A stretch of 21,099 nt of DNA from Pinisolibacter sp040275425 (GCA_040275425.1 JBEOKB010000079.1:1-21099), one strand, 5' to 3'. Positions 6,627 to 14,928 are shown, counted from the stretch's first letter. The notes: generated by a model not told the origin, from the letters alone. Numbers and translations: made by a program.

Positions 6627-7328
6627 TCAGGCGGTCTTGCGCAGGGTGCGCTGTTCGATGCGCTTCTCCGGCGTCGCGTTGAGCACGAGACGCTGCACGA
6701 AGATGCCCGGCGTGTGGACCTGGTCGGGATCGATCGAGCCGACCGGCACGATCTCCTCGACCTCGGCGATGGTGACGCGGCCGGCCATGGCGCACATCGG
6801 ATTGAAGTTGCGCGAGGTCTTGCGGTAGACGAGATTTCCCGAGGTGTCGGCCTTCCAGGCCTTGACCAGGGCGACGTCGGTGACGATGCCGCGCTCCATG
6901 ACGTAGGTGCGGCCGTCGAACTCGCGCAGGTCCTTGCCCTCCGCCACCACGGTGCCGACACCGGTCGCGGTGAAGAAGGCCGGGATGCCGGAGCCGCCGG
7001 CGCGCAGGCGCTCGGCCAGCGTGCCCTGGGGGGCGAACTCGAGCTCGAGCTCGCCCGAAAGGAACTGCTGGGCGAAGAGCTTGTTCTCGCCGACGTAGGA
7101 CGAGATCATCTTCTTGATCTGACGGGTCTCGAGCAGAAGGCCGAGGCCGAAACCGTCGACGCCGGCGTTGTTCGACACGCAGGTGAGCCCGGTGACGCCG
7201 GAGTCGCGCAGTGCCTTGATCAGCGCCTCGGGAATGCCGCAGAGGCCGAAGCCGCCGACGGCGAGCGTCTGGCCGTCCTTCACCACGCCCGCGAGCGCGG
7301 CGTCGGCGCTTGGATAGAGCTTGTTCAT
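6627..7328 (-). CDS. scoA: 3-oxoacid CoA-transferase subunit A
   Basis: The 233-residue protein shows the class I CoA-transferase alpha-subunit motifs: VGGFGLCGIPEALIKAL (about residues 24-40), the SNNAGVDGFGLG segment, and GGSGIPAFFTATGVGT for the CoA-binding region. It pairs with subunit B as an alpha/beta enzyme converting a 3-oxoacid to its CoA ester at the expense of succinyl-CoA. Length is normal for separate-subunit enzymes. It is the first gene of a two-gene operon and is divergent from tex, with a 314-bp gap that must hold its promoter. No beta-ketothiolase or 3-hydroxybutyrate dehydrogenase lies alongside. Confidence 0.9.
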   Translation of the reverse strand: MNKLYPSADAALAGVVKDGQTLAVGGFGLCGIPEALIKALRDSGVTGLTCVSNNAGVDGFGLGLLLETRQIKKMISSYVGENKLFAQQFLSGELELEFAPQGTLAERLRAGGSGIPAFFTATGVGTVVAEGKDLREFDGRTYVMERGIVTDVALVKAWKADTSGNLVYRKTSRNFNPMCAMAGRVTIAEVEEIVPVGSIDPDQVHTPGIFVQRLVLNATPEKRIEQRTLRKTA

Positions 7329-7642
7329 GTGTCCCCGTCTCGTCCGATGGGTTGCGATCCTGTCGACGCGGCGGAGCCATCGATGCCGTTACCGCCCGAC
7401 GCCCCGATCCAATCGTTTCGATCGGCAGGTGCGCGCGGGTTCCCCCCCGTCGTCCGGCGCCGAAGATAGCGAGGCTCGCGCCGAAGCGAAACCCTCGGTG
7501 GGCTCGAACTTCCGTTCGACACCGAGCCTCCGCCGAGGACGAGAGAGAGGTGGACAGCACCGCCGCGAGCGGTCGCGGCTCTGGTCAGGCGGCGGGGGCA
7601 TGCCTATGTTCGGCGCCCCTCGTCCACTCCGGGAGCCCGCTC
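7329..7642. other. Divergent intergenic region between scoA and tex
   Basis: This 314-bp stretch has no convincing gene; open frames crossing it are low-complexity Arg/Pro/Ser-rich shadows. It must contain promoters for scoA (minus) and tex (plus). A TATGTT at about 7604-7609 is a weak candidate -10 for tex, with no good -35. A notable imperfect hairpin is at 7494-7526. A GGGAG at 7631-7635 is the tex ribosome-binding site. Confidence 0.5.
7494..7526. repeat. Imperfect hairpin in the scoA-tex intergenic region
   Basis: CTCGGTG (7494-7500) pairs with CACCGAG (7520-7526), and inside it TCGAAC (7504-7509) pairs with GTTCGA (7514-7519) around a TTCC loop. A 3-nt GGC bulge is on the left side only. 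Thirteen base pairs in total form a compact stem-loop that either strand could adopt. It is more than 100 bp from both start codons and has no T-tract. It could be part of a leader or small RNA, but nothing proves this. Confidence 0.45.
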
Positions 7643-10006
7643 ATGGCCATCGCCCTCGATCCGACCGTCGTCGCCCGCATCGCCCGGGCGATCGCCGCCG
7701 AAATCGGCTGCCGAGTCGAGCAGGTGAACGCGGCGATCGGGCTTCTCGACGAGGGCTCGACGGTGCCGTTCGTGGCGCGATACCGCAAGGAGGCGACCGG
7801 CGGGCTCGACGACACCCAGCTGCGCACGCTGGAGGAGCGGCTCGGCTATCTGCGCGAGATGGAGGCGCGGCGGGCGGCGGTGGCCGAATCGATCCGCGCT
7901 CAGGGCAAGCTCGACGACGCGCTCGCCGTCCGGCTCGCCACCGCTTCGACCAAGGCGGAGATCGAGGATCTCTATCTGCCCTACAAGCCGAAGCGGCGCA
8001 CCCGCGCCGAGATCGCGCGCGAGAAGGGCCTCGGGCCGCTCGCCGAGCGCATTCTCGCCGATCGCTCGGTCGACCCGAAGGCGCTGGCGGAGACCTTCGT
8101 CACCGCCGAGGTCGCCGACGGCAAAGCGGCGCTCGACGGGGCGCGCGACATTCTCACCGAGCAGTTCGCCGAGAACGCCGATCTGGTCGGAGCCTTGCGC
8201 GGTCACATGAAGACGCGGGCACGGCTGAAGGCGAAAGTGGTCGAGGGCAAGGAGACGGCGGGCGAGAAGTTCGCCGACTACTTCGACCACGTCGAGCGGT
8301 GGGCGGAGGTGCCCTCCCATCGCGCGCTCGCCATGCTGCGCGGGCGCAACGAGGAGATCCTGTCGCTCGAGCTCGAGGTCGACGGCGACGTCACGGAGCC
8401 GGTCAAGCCGGTGGAGAAGATCATCGCCGAGACCTTCGGCATCGCGCTGCCGGGCGCCGCGGTCGGGGCGGCCGACAAATGGCTGTTCGACGTGGCGCGC
8501 TGGTGCTGGCGGGTGAAGCTGTCGATGTCCTTGTCGATCGAGCTGATGAGCACCATGCGCGAGCGGGCCGAGGAGGAGGCGATCAGGGTGTTCGCCGCCA
8601 ATCTCAAGGATCTGCTGCTGGCGGCGCCGGCGGGCACGCGCGCCACCATGGGGCTCGACCCGGGCATCCGTACCGGCGTGAAGGTGGCGGTGGTCGACGC
8701 GACCTCCAAGGTGGTGGCAACCACCACGGTCTATCCGTTCCCGCCGAAGCAGGACGTGCAGGGCACGCTCGTCACGCTGAAACAGCTGATCCAGAAGCAC
8801 AGGGTCGAGCTGGTGGCCATCGGCAACGGCACCGGCTCGCGCGAGACCGACCGACTGGTCGCGATGCTGATCGCCGACATGGGCGCCCCGAAGCCGATCA
8901 AGGTGACGGTGTCGGAGGCGGGGGCCTCGGTCTATTCGGCCTCGGCGCTGGCCGCCGCCGAGATGCCCGATCTCGACGTCAGCCTGCGCGGAGCGGTGTC
9001 GATCGGCCGCCGCCTGCAGGACCCGCTGGCCGAACTCGTCAAGATCGAGCCGAAGGCGATCGGCGTCGGGCAGTATCAGCACGACGTCGACCAGGGGCGG
9101 CTCGCCAAGGCGCTCGACGCGGTGGTCGAGGACGCGGTCAACGCCGTCGGCGTCGATCTCAACACGGCGTCGGCGTCGCTGCTGGCGCGGGTGTCGGGGC
9201 TCGGCACGTCGCTGGCGGAGGCGATCGTGGCGCATCGCAACGCCAACGGACCGTTCCGCAGCCGCCGGCAGCTGCTCGACGTGGCGCGGCTCGGGGCCAA
9301 GACCTTCGAACTGGCGGCGGGGTTCCTGCGCATCCGCGACGGCGACGAGCCGCTCGACGCCTCGTCGGTGCATCCGGAGGCCTATGCGGTGGCGCGGCGG
9401 ATCGTCAAGGACTGCGGCCGCGACCTGCGCACGCTGATGGGCGACGGGACGGCGCTGAAGGCGATCGATCCGCGCAGGTTCGTCGACGACAAGTTCGGCC
9501 TGCCGACGGTGCGCGACATCATCGCCGAGCTGGAGAAGCCCGGCCGCGATCCACGCCCCGGCTTCAAGACCGCCGCCTTCGCCGAGGGGGTGGAGAAGAT
9601 CGAGGACCTGCGGCCGGGGATGGTACTCGAGGGCACCGTCACCAACGTCGCGGCGTTCGGCGCCTTCGTCGACATCGGCGTGCATCAGGACGGGCTCGTC
9701 CACGTCTCCCAGCTCGCCGACCGGTTCGTGAAGGATCCGCGCGAGGTGGTGAAGGCGGGCGACGTGGTCAAGGTGCGGGTGGTCGAGGTCGACGCCCGGC
9801 GCAAGCGCATCGGCCTGACGATGCGCAAGGACGACGGCGGGGCGAGGATGGGTGCCCCGGCGGGGGCGTCGGCGAGCGCGGGACGCGACGATCGTCCGCG
9901 CGGCGGCGGCGCTCCGGCGGCCAAGGGCGGGCGGGCCGAAGGGGCGAATTCGGGCTCGACCGGTGCGCTGGGCGCGGCCCTGCTCGACGCGCTGCGCAAG
10001 AAATGA
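7643..10006 (+). CDS. tex: Tex, RNA-binding transcription accessory protein
   Basis: The 787-residue protein has the full Tex layout. An N-terminal helical Tex domain contains VPFVARYRKEATGGLDDTQL (about residues 37-56). A YqgF/RNase H-like domain starts near residue 336 with MGLDPGIRTGVKVAVVD. Helix-hairpin-helix repeats lie at about 505-565 (DLNTASASLLARVSGLG). An S1 RNA-binding domain lies at about 660-730 (MVLEGTVTNVAAFGAFVDIG). A Gly/Ala/Arg-rich tail ends in ALLDALRKK. Tex binds nucleic acid and influences transcription and virulence-gene expression in several bacteria; its biochemical activity is not fully defined. The ATG at 7643 has GGGAG 7 nt upstream. It appears monocistronic, followed by a hairpin. 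Confidence 0.96.
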   Translation: MAIALDPTVVARIARAIAAEIGCRVEQVNAAIGLLDEGSTVPFVARYRKEATGGLDDTQLRTLEERLGYLREMEARRAAVAESIRAQGKLDDALAVRLATASTKAEIEDLYLPYKPKRRTRAEIAREKGLGPLAERILADRSVDPKALAETFVTAEVADGKAALDGARDILTEQFAENADLVGALRGHMKTRARLKAKVVEGKETAGEKFADYFDHVERWAEVPSHRALAMLRGRNEEILSLELEVDGDVTEPVKPVEKIIAETFGIALPGAAVGAADKWLFDVARWCWRVKLSMSLSIELMSTMRERAEEEAIRVFAANLKDLLLAAPAGTRATMGLDPGIRTGVKVAVVDATSKVVATTTVYPFPPKQDVQGTLVTLKQLIQKHRVELVAIGNGTGSRETDRLVAMLIADMGAPKPIKVTVSEAGASVYSASALAAAEMPDLDVSLRGAVSIGRRLQDPLAELVKIEPKAIGVGQYQHDVDQGRLAKALDAVVEDAVNAVGVDLNTASASLLARVSGLGTSLAEAIVAHRNANGPFRSRRQLLDVARLGAKTFELAAGFLRIRDGDEPLDASSVHPEAYAVARRIVKDCGRDLRTLMGDGTALKAIDPRRFVDDKFGLPTVRDIIAELEKPGRDPRPGFKTAAFAEGVEKIEDLRPGMVLEGTVTNVAAFGAFVDIGVHQDGLVHVSQLADRFVKDPREVVKAGDVVKVRVVEVDARRKRIGLTMRKDDGGARMGAPAGASASAGRDDRPRGGGAPAAKGGRAEGANSGSTGALGAALLDALRKK

Positions 10007-10010
10007 GGAG

Positions 10011-10032
10011 CTCGCCCGGCACCCCGGGCGAG
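10011..10032 (+). terminator. Hairpin downstream of tex
   Basis: CTCGCCCGG (10011-10019) pairs perfectly with CCGGGCGAG (10024-10032) around a CACC loop, 4 bp beyond the tex stop codon. There is no T-tract after it. In GC-rich bacteria such a stem may still act as a terminator or as a 3'-end stabiliser. Confidence 0.55.
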
Positions 10033-10141
10033 ACGGTAGAATAGAGGTCCGCGCCGGCCGCGACACAGCGTTGCGGCAGGCGCGCGACCAGGGGCGGACA
10101 GCACCGTACCAGGCGGTTCGCCGACCGAGCCAACCCTCATG

Positions 10142-10157
10142 GAAACGCTGGCGTTTC
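10142..10157. repeat. 16-bp palindrome upstream of hox
   Basis: GAAACGC-TG-GCGTTTC is a perfect 7-bp inverted repeat with a 2-bp centre, about 190 bp upstream of hoxF. It could be an operator for an unknown regulator. By simple odds about one such repeat is expected by chance in 21 kb, so the evidence is its position only. Confidence 0.3.
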
Positions 10158-10244
10158 AGTCGTCGCTCCGGGGGGCGCGGGGCCGTTTCGGGCGATCAGC
10201 GCCTTTCCACCCGCCCCCGCGCCCGACGCGGGTCGCTCACGCGT

Positions 10245-10258
10245 TTGATGAAGATCAG
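10245..10258 (+). promoter_or_regulatory. FNR/FixK-type binding site upstream of the hox operon
   Basis: TTGAT-GAAG-ATCAG matches the FNR consensus TTGAT-N4-ATCAA at 9 of 10 positions. Its centre (10251.5) would put a class II start site (centre at -41.5) near 10293, with TCTAGA at 10280-10285 as a poor -10, and a leader of about 43 nt before hoxF. It suggests activation under low oxygen by an FNR/FixK/FnrL-family protein. Confidence 0.65.
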
Positions 10259-10335
10259 ATCTTCGCGCCCTCCCCAGGGTCTAGACCGGTGGTTATCGCT
10301 CCCGCGTGCGTGATGCCCCGTGACAGGAGGGTGAG

Positions 10336-12135
10336 GTGACGAAGACCCGTAAGACGCCAGAAACCGGAATCGACGCCGTCCTCGCCGCCCACGGGCGCGA
10401 CCCCGGACGGCTGGTGCAGATCCTGCGCGACGTGCAGGCGCTCTCCGGTTGGATCTCTCCCGCCGACATCGCCGCCACCGCCGCCGGGCTCGGCCTGCCG
10501 GTCGGCGACGTGGAATCGACCGCCCAGTTCTATTCGTTCTTCTATCTGCGCCCGCGCGGGGCCTACGTGGTGCTGTTCTCCGACAACATCACCGACCGGT
10601 TGCTCGGCAGTCGCGGCATCTTCGATCACATGGCGCGCCGCCTCGGCGTGACGCGCGGCGAGGTGTCGACCGACGGGCTCGTCTCGCTCGACTACACCTC
10701 CTGCACCGGCATGTGCGACCAGGGTCCGGCGATCCTGGTCAACGGCATGGCGATCACGCGAATGACGCTGCGGCGGGCCGATCAGATCTGCGAGCTGATC
10801 CGCTCCAAGGTGCCGCTCGCCGAGTGGCCCAAGGAGTTCTTCGAGGTCGAGCACAACATCCGCCGCGCCGACATGCTGCTCGGCTCGGACTTCGTTCCGG
10901 GATCGGCGCTGAAGGCGGCGGTGGCGCTCGGGCCGGACGCGTTCCTGGCCGAGGTCAAGCGCTCCAACCTGCGCGGCCGCGGCGGCGCGGGCTTCACCAC
11001 CGGCGTGAAGTGGGAGGCGGCCAAGAACGCCAAGGCCGACGAACGCTTCATCGTCTGCAACGCCGACGAGGGCGAGCCGGGCACGTTCAAGGACCGGGTG
11101 CTCCTGCAGTTCTACGCCGAGCGGGTGTTCGAGGGCATGGCGCTCGCCGGGTTCGTCACGGGCGCGAAGCTCGGGCTCGTCTATCTGCGCGGCGAATACC
11201 TCTATCTCCAGGCACCGCTCGAGGAGAAGCTCGCCGAGCTGCGCGCCGGGCGGCTGCTCGGCCGGTCGATCGTCGGCGCCGAGGGCTTCGACTTCGACAT
11301 CGAGATCCACATGGGCGCGGGCGCCTACATCTGCGGCGAGGAGACGGCGCTGATCGAGAGCCTCGAGGGCAAGGCGGGGCGTCCGCGCATTCGTCCGCCG
11401 TTCCCGGTCACCTGCGGCTACAAGAACAAGCCGACGGTGGTGAACAACGTCGAGACGCTGTGCAAGGTCACCGAAATCGCGCTGCAGGGCGGCGCCACCT
11501 ACGAGGGCTTCGGCACCAAGCAGTCGACCGGCACCAAGATCCTGTCGGTGTCGGGCGACTGCGAGCGCCCCGGCATCTACGAATATCCGTTCGGCGTGCG
11601 CGTCACCCAGGTGCTCGACGACTGCGGCGCCAGGAGCGCGAAGGCGGTGCAGATCTCCGGGGCGGCGGGAACGTGCCTGGGCGTGCGCGAGTTCGGACGG
11701 CGGATCGCCTTCGAGGACGTGCCGACGGCCGGCTCGTTCATGGTGTTCGGCGAGCATCGCGACATGTTCGAGGTGGCGCAGAACTTCGCCCACTTCTTCC
11801 AGCACGAGAGCTGCGGCTTCTGCACGCCGTGCCGGGTCGGCACGACCATCCAGGCCAAGATCATGGACAAGATCGCGGCCGGGCACGGCACCCAGTACGA
11901 GATGAACGAGCTCACCCACCTGCGCGAAGTGATGCGGACGGGGTCGCACTGCGGTCTCGGCCAGACGGCGGGGGCGGCGATCGCCGACACGATCACCAAG
12001 TTCCGCGACGACTACGAGAAGCGACTGGCGCGCAAGGACTTCGAGCCGGCGTTCGATCTCGACGCGGCGCTGGAGCGGGCGCGCGAGGTCACCGGACGCG
12101 ACGACGCCGCCAGCCGCATGCTGGATCACGCCTGA
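10336..12135 (+). CDS. hoxF: HoxF, diaphorase large subunit of the NAD-linked [NiFe] hydrogenase
   Basis: The 599-residue protein fuses a NuoE-like N-terminal domain (about 1-160) to a NuoF-like part, as in HoxF of soluble NAD-reducing hydrogenases. The NAD site is LRGRGGAGFTTGVKW (212-226), the FMN site CNADEGEPGTFKDR (241-254), and GAGAYICGEETALIESLEG follows at 328-345. Cysteines 493, 496, 499 (ESCGFCTPC) and 539 should bind a [4Fe-4S] cluster. HoxF oxidises or reduces NAD(H) and passes electrons through HoxU to HoxYH. In the N-terminal domain only Cys123 and Cys127 of the usual four [2Fe-2S] ligands remain. It starts at GTG 10336 with AGGAGG 5 nt upstream. It is the first gene of hoxFUYHW. 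Confidence 0.95.
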   Translation: MTKTRKTPETGIDAVLAAHGRDPGRLVQILRDVQALSGWISPADIAATAAGLGLPVGDVESTAQFYSFFYLRPRGAYVVLFSDNITDRLLGSRGIFDHMARRLGVTRGEVSTDGLVSLDYTSCTGMCDQGPAILVNGMAITRMTLRRADQICELIRSKVPLAEWPKEFFEVEHNIRRADMLLGSDFVPGSALKAAVALGPDAFLAEVKRSNLRGRGGAGFTTGVKWEAAKNAKADERFIVCNADEGEPGTFKDRVLLQFYAERVFEGMALAGFVTGAKLGLVYLRGEYLYLQAPLEEKLAELRAGRLLGRSIVGAEGFDFDIEIHMGAGAYICGEETALIESLEGKAGRPRIRPPFPVTCGYKNKPTVVNNVETLCKVTEIALQGGATYEGFGTKQSTGTKILSVSGDCERPGIYEYPFGVRVTQVLDDCGARSAKAVQISGAAGTCLGVREFGRRIAFEDVPTAGSFMVFGEHRDMFEVAQNFAHFFQHESCGFCTPCRVGTTIQAKIMDKIAAGHGTQYEMNELTHLREVMRTGSHCGLGQTAGAAIADTITKFRDDYEKRLARKDFEPAFDLDAALERAREVTGRDDAASRMLDHA

Positions 12136-12148
12136 GGGGGATGCGACG

Positions 12149-12868
12149 ATGAACGACTACGACACCTTCCTCCTCGACGGACGCCCGGTGCGCTTCCAGC
12201 GCGGCCAGTCGATCCTGGAGGCCGCCCTGGCGGCAGGGAGCTACATTCCCAATCTGTGCCATCATCCCGAGTTCAAGCCGCACGGGTCGTGCAAGCTGTG
12301 CACGGTCAAGGTCAACGGCCGCTACGGCTCGGCCTGCACCATCAAGGCGATGCCGGGCCAGGAGGTGGCCTCCGACACGCCCGAGCTCAACGGCAATCGG
12401 CGCGTGCTCCTGCAGATGCTGTTCGTGGAGGGCAACCACTTCTGCCCGGGCTGCGAGAAGAGCGGCAACTGCAAGCTCCAGGCGCTGGCCTACGATCTGG
12501 AAATGCTCACGCCGCACTTCGCGCACTTCTATCCGGCGCGGCCGCTCGACGCGTCGCATCCCGACATCCTGATCGACTTCAACCGCTGCATCATGTGCGA
12601 GCTGTGCGTCAGGGCCTCGCGCGACGTCGACGGCAAGAACGTGTTCGCGCTGGCCGGGCGCGGCACCGCCAGCCACGTCGTCGTCAACTCGCCCACGGGC
12701 AAGCTCGGCGACACCGACTTCGCGGCGACCGACAAGGCGGCGAGCGTGTGCCCGGTCGGGGCGATCCTGCCCAAGCGGGTCGGCTTCGCCGTTCCGATCG
12801 GCGAGCGTCTCTACGACGTCGACGCCATCTCCACCCAGGCCGAAAAGCGCGTCGCCGAGGAGGCGTGA
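12149..12868 (+). CDS. hoxU: HoxU, iron-sulfur diaphorase small subunit of the hydrogenase
   Basis: The 239-residue protein matches the N-terminal part of NuoG. A plant-type [2Fe-2S] site is formed by Cys37, 48, 51 and 63. A His-ligated [4Fe-4S] motif HFCPGCEKSGNC uses His97 and Cys99, 102 and 108. A further [4Fe-4S] cluster is expected from Cys147, 150 and 153 (CIMCELC) and Cys201 (SVCPVGA). It relays electrons between HoxF and HoxY in the cytoplasmic enzyme. It follows hoxF after 13 bp containing a GGGGGA ribosome-binding site, and hoxY starts 4 bp after it. All expected cluster ligands are present. Confidence 0.95.
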   Translation: MNDYDTFLLDGRPVRFQRGQSILEAALAAGSYIPNLCHHPEFKPHGSCKLCTVKVNGRYGSACTIKAMPGQEVASDTPELNGNRRVLLQMLFVEGNHFCPGCEKSGNCKLQALAYDLEMLTPHFAHFYPARPLDASHPDILIDFNRCIMCELCVRASRDVDGKNVFALAGRGTASHVVVNSPTGKLGDTDFAATDKAASVCPVGAILPKRVGFAVPIGERLYDVDAISTQAEKRVAEEA

Positions 12869-12872
12869 GACC

Positions 12873-13436
12873 ATGCTGCACGTCGTTCCCACCACTCCCA
12901 AGCGCAAGGTCCGGATCGCGACCACGTCGCTGTCGGGCTGCTTCGGCTGCCACATGTCGTTCCTGGACATCGACGAGCGCCTGCTGGCGCTGGCCGAGGT
13001 CGCCGAGTTCGACCGCTCGCCGCTGACCGACATCAAGACCTGCGGTCCGTGCGACATCGCCATCGTCGAAGGCGGCGTGTGCAACGCCGAGAACGTCCAC
13101 GTCCTGCGCGAACTCAGGGCCAACGCCAAGGTGCTGGTGGCGCTGGGGGCCTGCGCGGTCAACGGCGGCCTGCCGGCGCAGCGCAACCATCTCGACGTCG
13201 GCGAATGTCTGGCGCGGGTCTACACCCACCGCTCCGAGGGCATGAAGGGGGCGGTGCCGAACGATCCGGAACTGCCGCTGCTGCTCGACAAGGTGCATCC
13301 GATCAACGAGGTGGTCCGGGTCGACTACTTCGTGCCGGGGTGCCCGCCGTCGGGCGATGCGATCTGGAAGTACCTGACCGATCTGATCGACGGCCGCATC
13401 CCGCGCCTCGAGCATCCGATGCTGCGGTTCGACTGA
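12873..13436 (+). CDS. hoxY: HoxY, small subunit of the [NiFe] hydrogenase
   Basis: The 187-residue protein has the proximal [4Fe-4S] ligand pattern of group 3d small subunits: Cys23 and Cys26 (SGCFGCHMS), Cys94 (LGACAVNGG) and Cys157 (PGCPPSGD). Spacing is close to that of characterised HoxY proteins. It has no twin-arginine signal and no medial or distal clusters, which fits a short cytoplasmic small subunit and rules out a membrane uptake hydrogenase. Together with HoxH it forms the H2-converting module. The GGAGG ribosome-binding site lies within the end of hoxU. Confidence 0.95.
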   Translation: MLHVVPTTPKRKVRIATTSLSGCFGCHMSFLDIDERLLALAEVAEFDRSPLTDIKTCGPCDIAIVEGGVCNAENVHVLRELRANAKVLVALGACAVNGGLPAQRNHLDVGECLARVYTHRSEGMKGAVPNDPELPLLLDKVHPINEVVRVDYFVPGCPPSGDAIWKYLTDLIDGRIPRLEHPMLRFD

Positions 13437-13449
13437 GGAGGGATACGAC

Positions 13450-14928
13450 ATGTTTCGCCTGGAAACCGCCGAGAATCCCCAGACGTTGAAGCGCGTCGCC
13501 ATCGATCCGGTGACGCGCGTGGAGGGTCACGGCAAGGTCACGCTGCTGCTCGACGACGCCAACCGCATCCATCAGGTGCGGCTGCACATCGTCGAGTTCC
13601 GCGGCTTCGAAGTGTTCATCGAGGGGCGGCCGTTCTGGGAGGTGCCGGTCACGGTGCAGCGCCTGTGCGGCATCTGCCCGGTCTCCCACCATCTCGCCGC
13701 CGTCAAGGCGATGGACCTGATCGCCGGCTACGGGCCGCTGCCGCCGACGGCGGAGAAGCTGCGCCGGCTGATGCACTACGGTCAGGTGGTGCAGTCCCAC
13801 GCCGTACACTTCTTCCATCTCGCCTCGCCCGATCTGCTGCTCGGCTTCGACAGCGATCACACCCGGCGCAACATCGTCGGCGTGGCGTTGGACTTCCCCG
13901 AGATCGCCAAGCAGGGCGTGCTCCTGCGCAAGTACGGCCAGGAGGTGATCCGCCACACCGCGGGAAAACGCATCCACGGCACCGGCGCCATTCCCGGCGG
14001 CATGAACAAGGCGCTGACGAAGGCCGAGCGCGACGAGCTGCGCAAGGACATCGATCAGATGATCGAGTGGTCGCTCGGGGCGGTCCACATGGTCGCCTCG
14101 CTCCATCGCACCAAGCCGGAGTTCTACAACCACTTCGGCGAGTTCGATTCGTCGATGATGGGGCTGGTCGACGAGCGCGGCGCGCTCGACTTCTACCACG
14201 GCGGCCTGAGGGCGGTGGACAAGGACGGCGCCACCATCTTCGACCACGTCGACTACGCGACCTACGAGGAGGTGCTCCAGGAGGAGGCCAAGTCGTGGTC
14301 CTACATGAAGTTCCCGCACATCCGCTCGCTCGGGGCGGAGAAGGGCTGGTACAAGGTCGGACCGCTCGCCCGCGTGCAGGCGGCGTCGTTCATCCCCTCG
14401 GCGCTGGCCGACATCGAGCGCAAGAAGATGATGGCGCTCGGCGGCGGCAAGCCGGTGATGGGCACGCTGTTCTTCCACTGGGCGCGGCTGATCGAAGTGC
14501 TGCACGCCTGCGAGCTGATCCGCGACCTGCTCGACGATCCGGAGATCCTCGGCACGGATCTGATGGCCGACAAGGGCGAGCGGCGCGGCGAGGCGGTGGG
14601 CGTGATCGAGGCGCCGCGCGGCACCCTGTTCCACCACTACCGGGTCGACGAGAACGATCAGGTCACGTTCTGCAATCTCATCGTCTCCACCACCAACAAC
14701 AATCAGGCGATGAACGAGGCGATCCGCTCGGTGGCGAGCCAGTATCTCGACGGGCGCGAGGTGACCGAAGGGCTCCTCAACCACATCGAGGTGGCGATCC
14801 GCGCCTATGATCCGTGCCTCAGCTGCGCCACGCACGCGCTCGGCCAGATGCCGCTCGAGGTCGATCTGGTCGACGCCGAGGGCGGGCTCGTCCATCGCGC
14901 CCGGCGCAACATGGGACCGCAGCGGTGA
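13450..14928 (+). CDS. hoxH: HoxH, catalytic [NiFe] large subunit
   Basis: The 492-residue precursor carries both nickel-iron ligand motifs: RLCGICPVSHH (Cys73, Cys76) and DPCLSCATH (Cys456, Cys459, His462). HoxH houses the NiFe(CN)2CO centre that splits or forms H2. The 30 residues after His462 (starting ALGQMPLEVD) match the C-terminal peptide removed by the HoxW endopeptidase after nickel insertion. The L1 and L2 motifs and the partner genes place the enzyme in group 3d (bidirectional, NAD-linked). It follows hoxY after 13 bp with GGAGGG as ribosome-binding site, and its stop overlaps the hoxW start. The hyp maturation genes needed for the metal centre are not in this window. Confidence 0.97.
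   Translation: MFRLETAENPQTLKRVAIDPVTRVEGHGKVTLLLDDANRIHQVRLHIVEFRGFEVFIEGRPFWEVPVTVQRLCGICPVSHHLAAVKAMDLIAGYGPLPPTAEKLRRLMHYGQVVQSHAVHFFHLASPDLLLGFDSDHTRRNIVGVALDFPEIAKQGVLLRKYGQEVIRHTAGKRIHGTGAIPGGMNKALTKAERDELRKDIDQMIEWSLGAVHMVASLHRTKPEFYNHFGEFDSSMMGLVDERGALDFYHGGLRAVDKDGATIFDHVDYATYEEVLQEEAKSWSYMKFPHIRSLGAEKGWYKVGPLARVQAASFIPSALADIERKKMMALGGGKPVMGTLFFHWARLIEVLHACELIRDLLDDPEILGTDLMADKGERRGEAVGVIEAPRGTLFHHYRVDENDQVTFCNLIVSTTNNNQAMNEAIRSVASQYLDGREVTEGLLNHIEVAIRAYDPCLSCATHALGQMPLEVDLVDAEGGLVHRARRNMGPQR

Larger units (their letters stand above)
10007..10335. other. Intergenic regulatory region upstream of the hox operon
   Basis: This 329-bp stretch holds no convincing gene. In order it contains the tex hairpin (10011-10032), a 16-bp palindrome (10142-10157), an FNR-type box (10245-10258) and a 10-bp palindrome GGTCTAGACC (10278-10287) near the predicted -10 region. 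A strong AGGAGG at 10325-10330 comes just before the hoxF GTG. It is most likely the promoter region of the hydrogenase operon. Confidence 0.65.

Noticed and set aside
7604..10066. An 820-codon open frame antisense to tex
   Set aside because: It has the composition of a shadow frame and spans the whole tex gene; tex itself has full domain support.
10007..10335. A sigma54 promoter for the hox operon
   Set aside because: No GG-N10-GC element of the TGGCAC-N5-TTGC type was found in the gap.
10255..12129. A 624-codon open frame antisense to hoxF
   Set aside because: It is His/Arg/Glu/Leu-rich with no recognisable domain and lies exactly opposite a clear gene. Such frames are a product of the high-GC codon bias.
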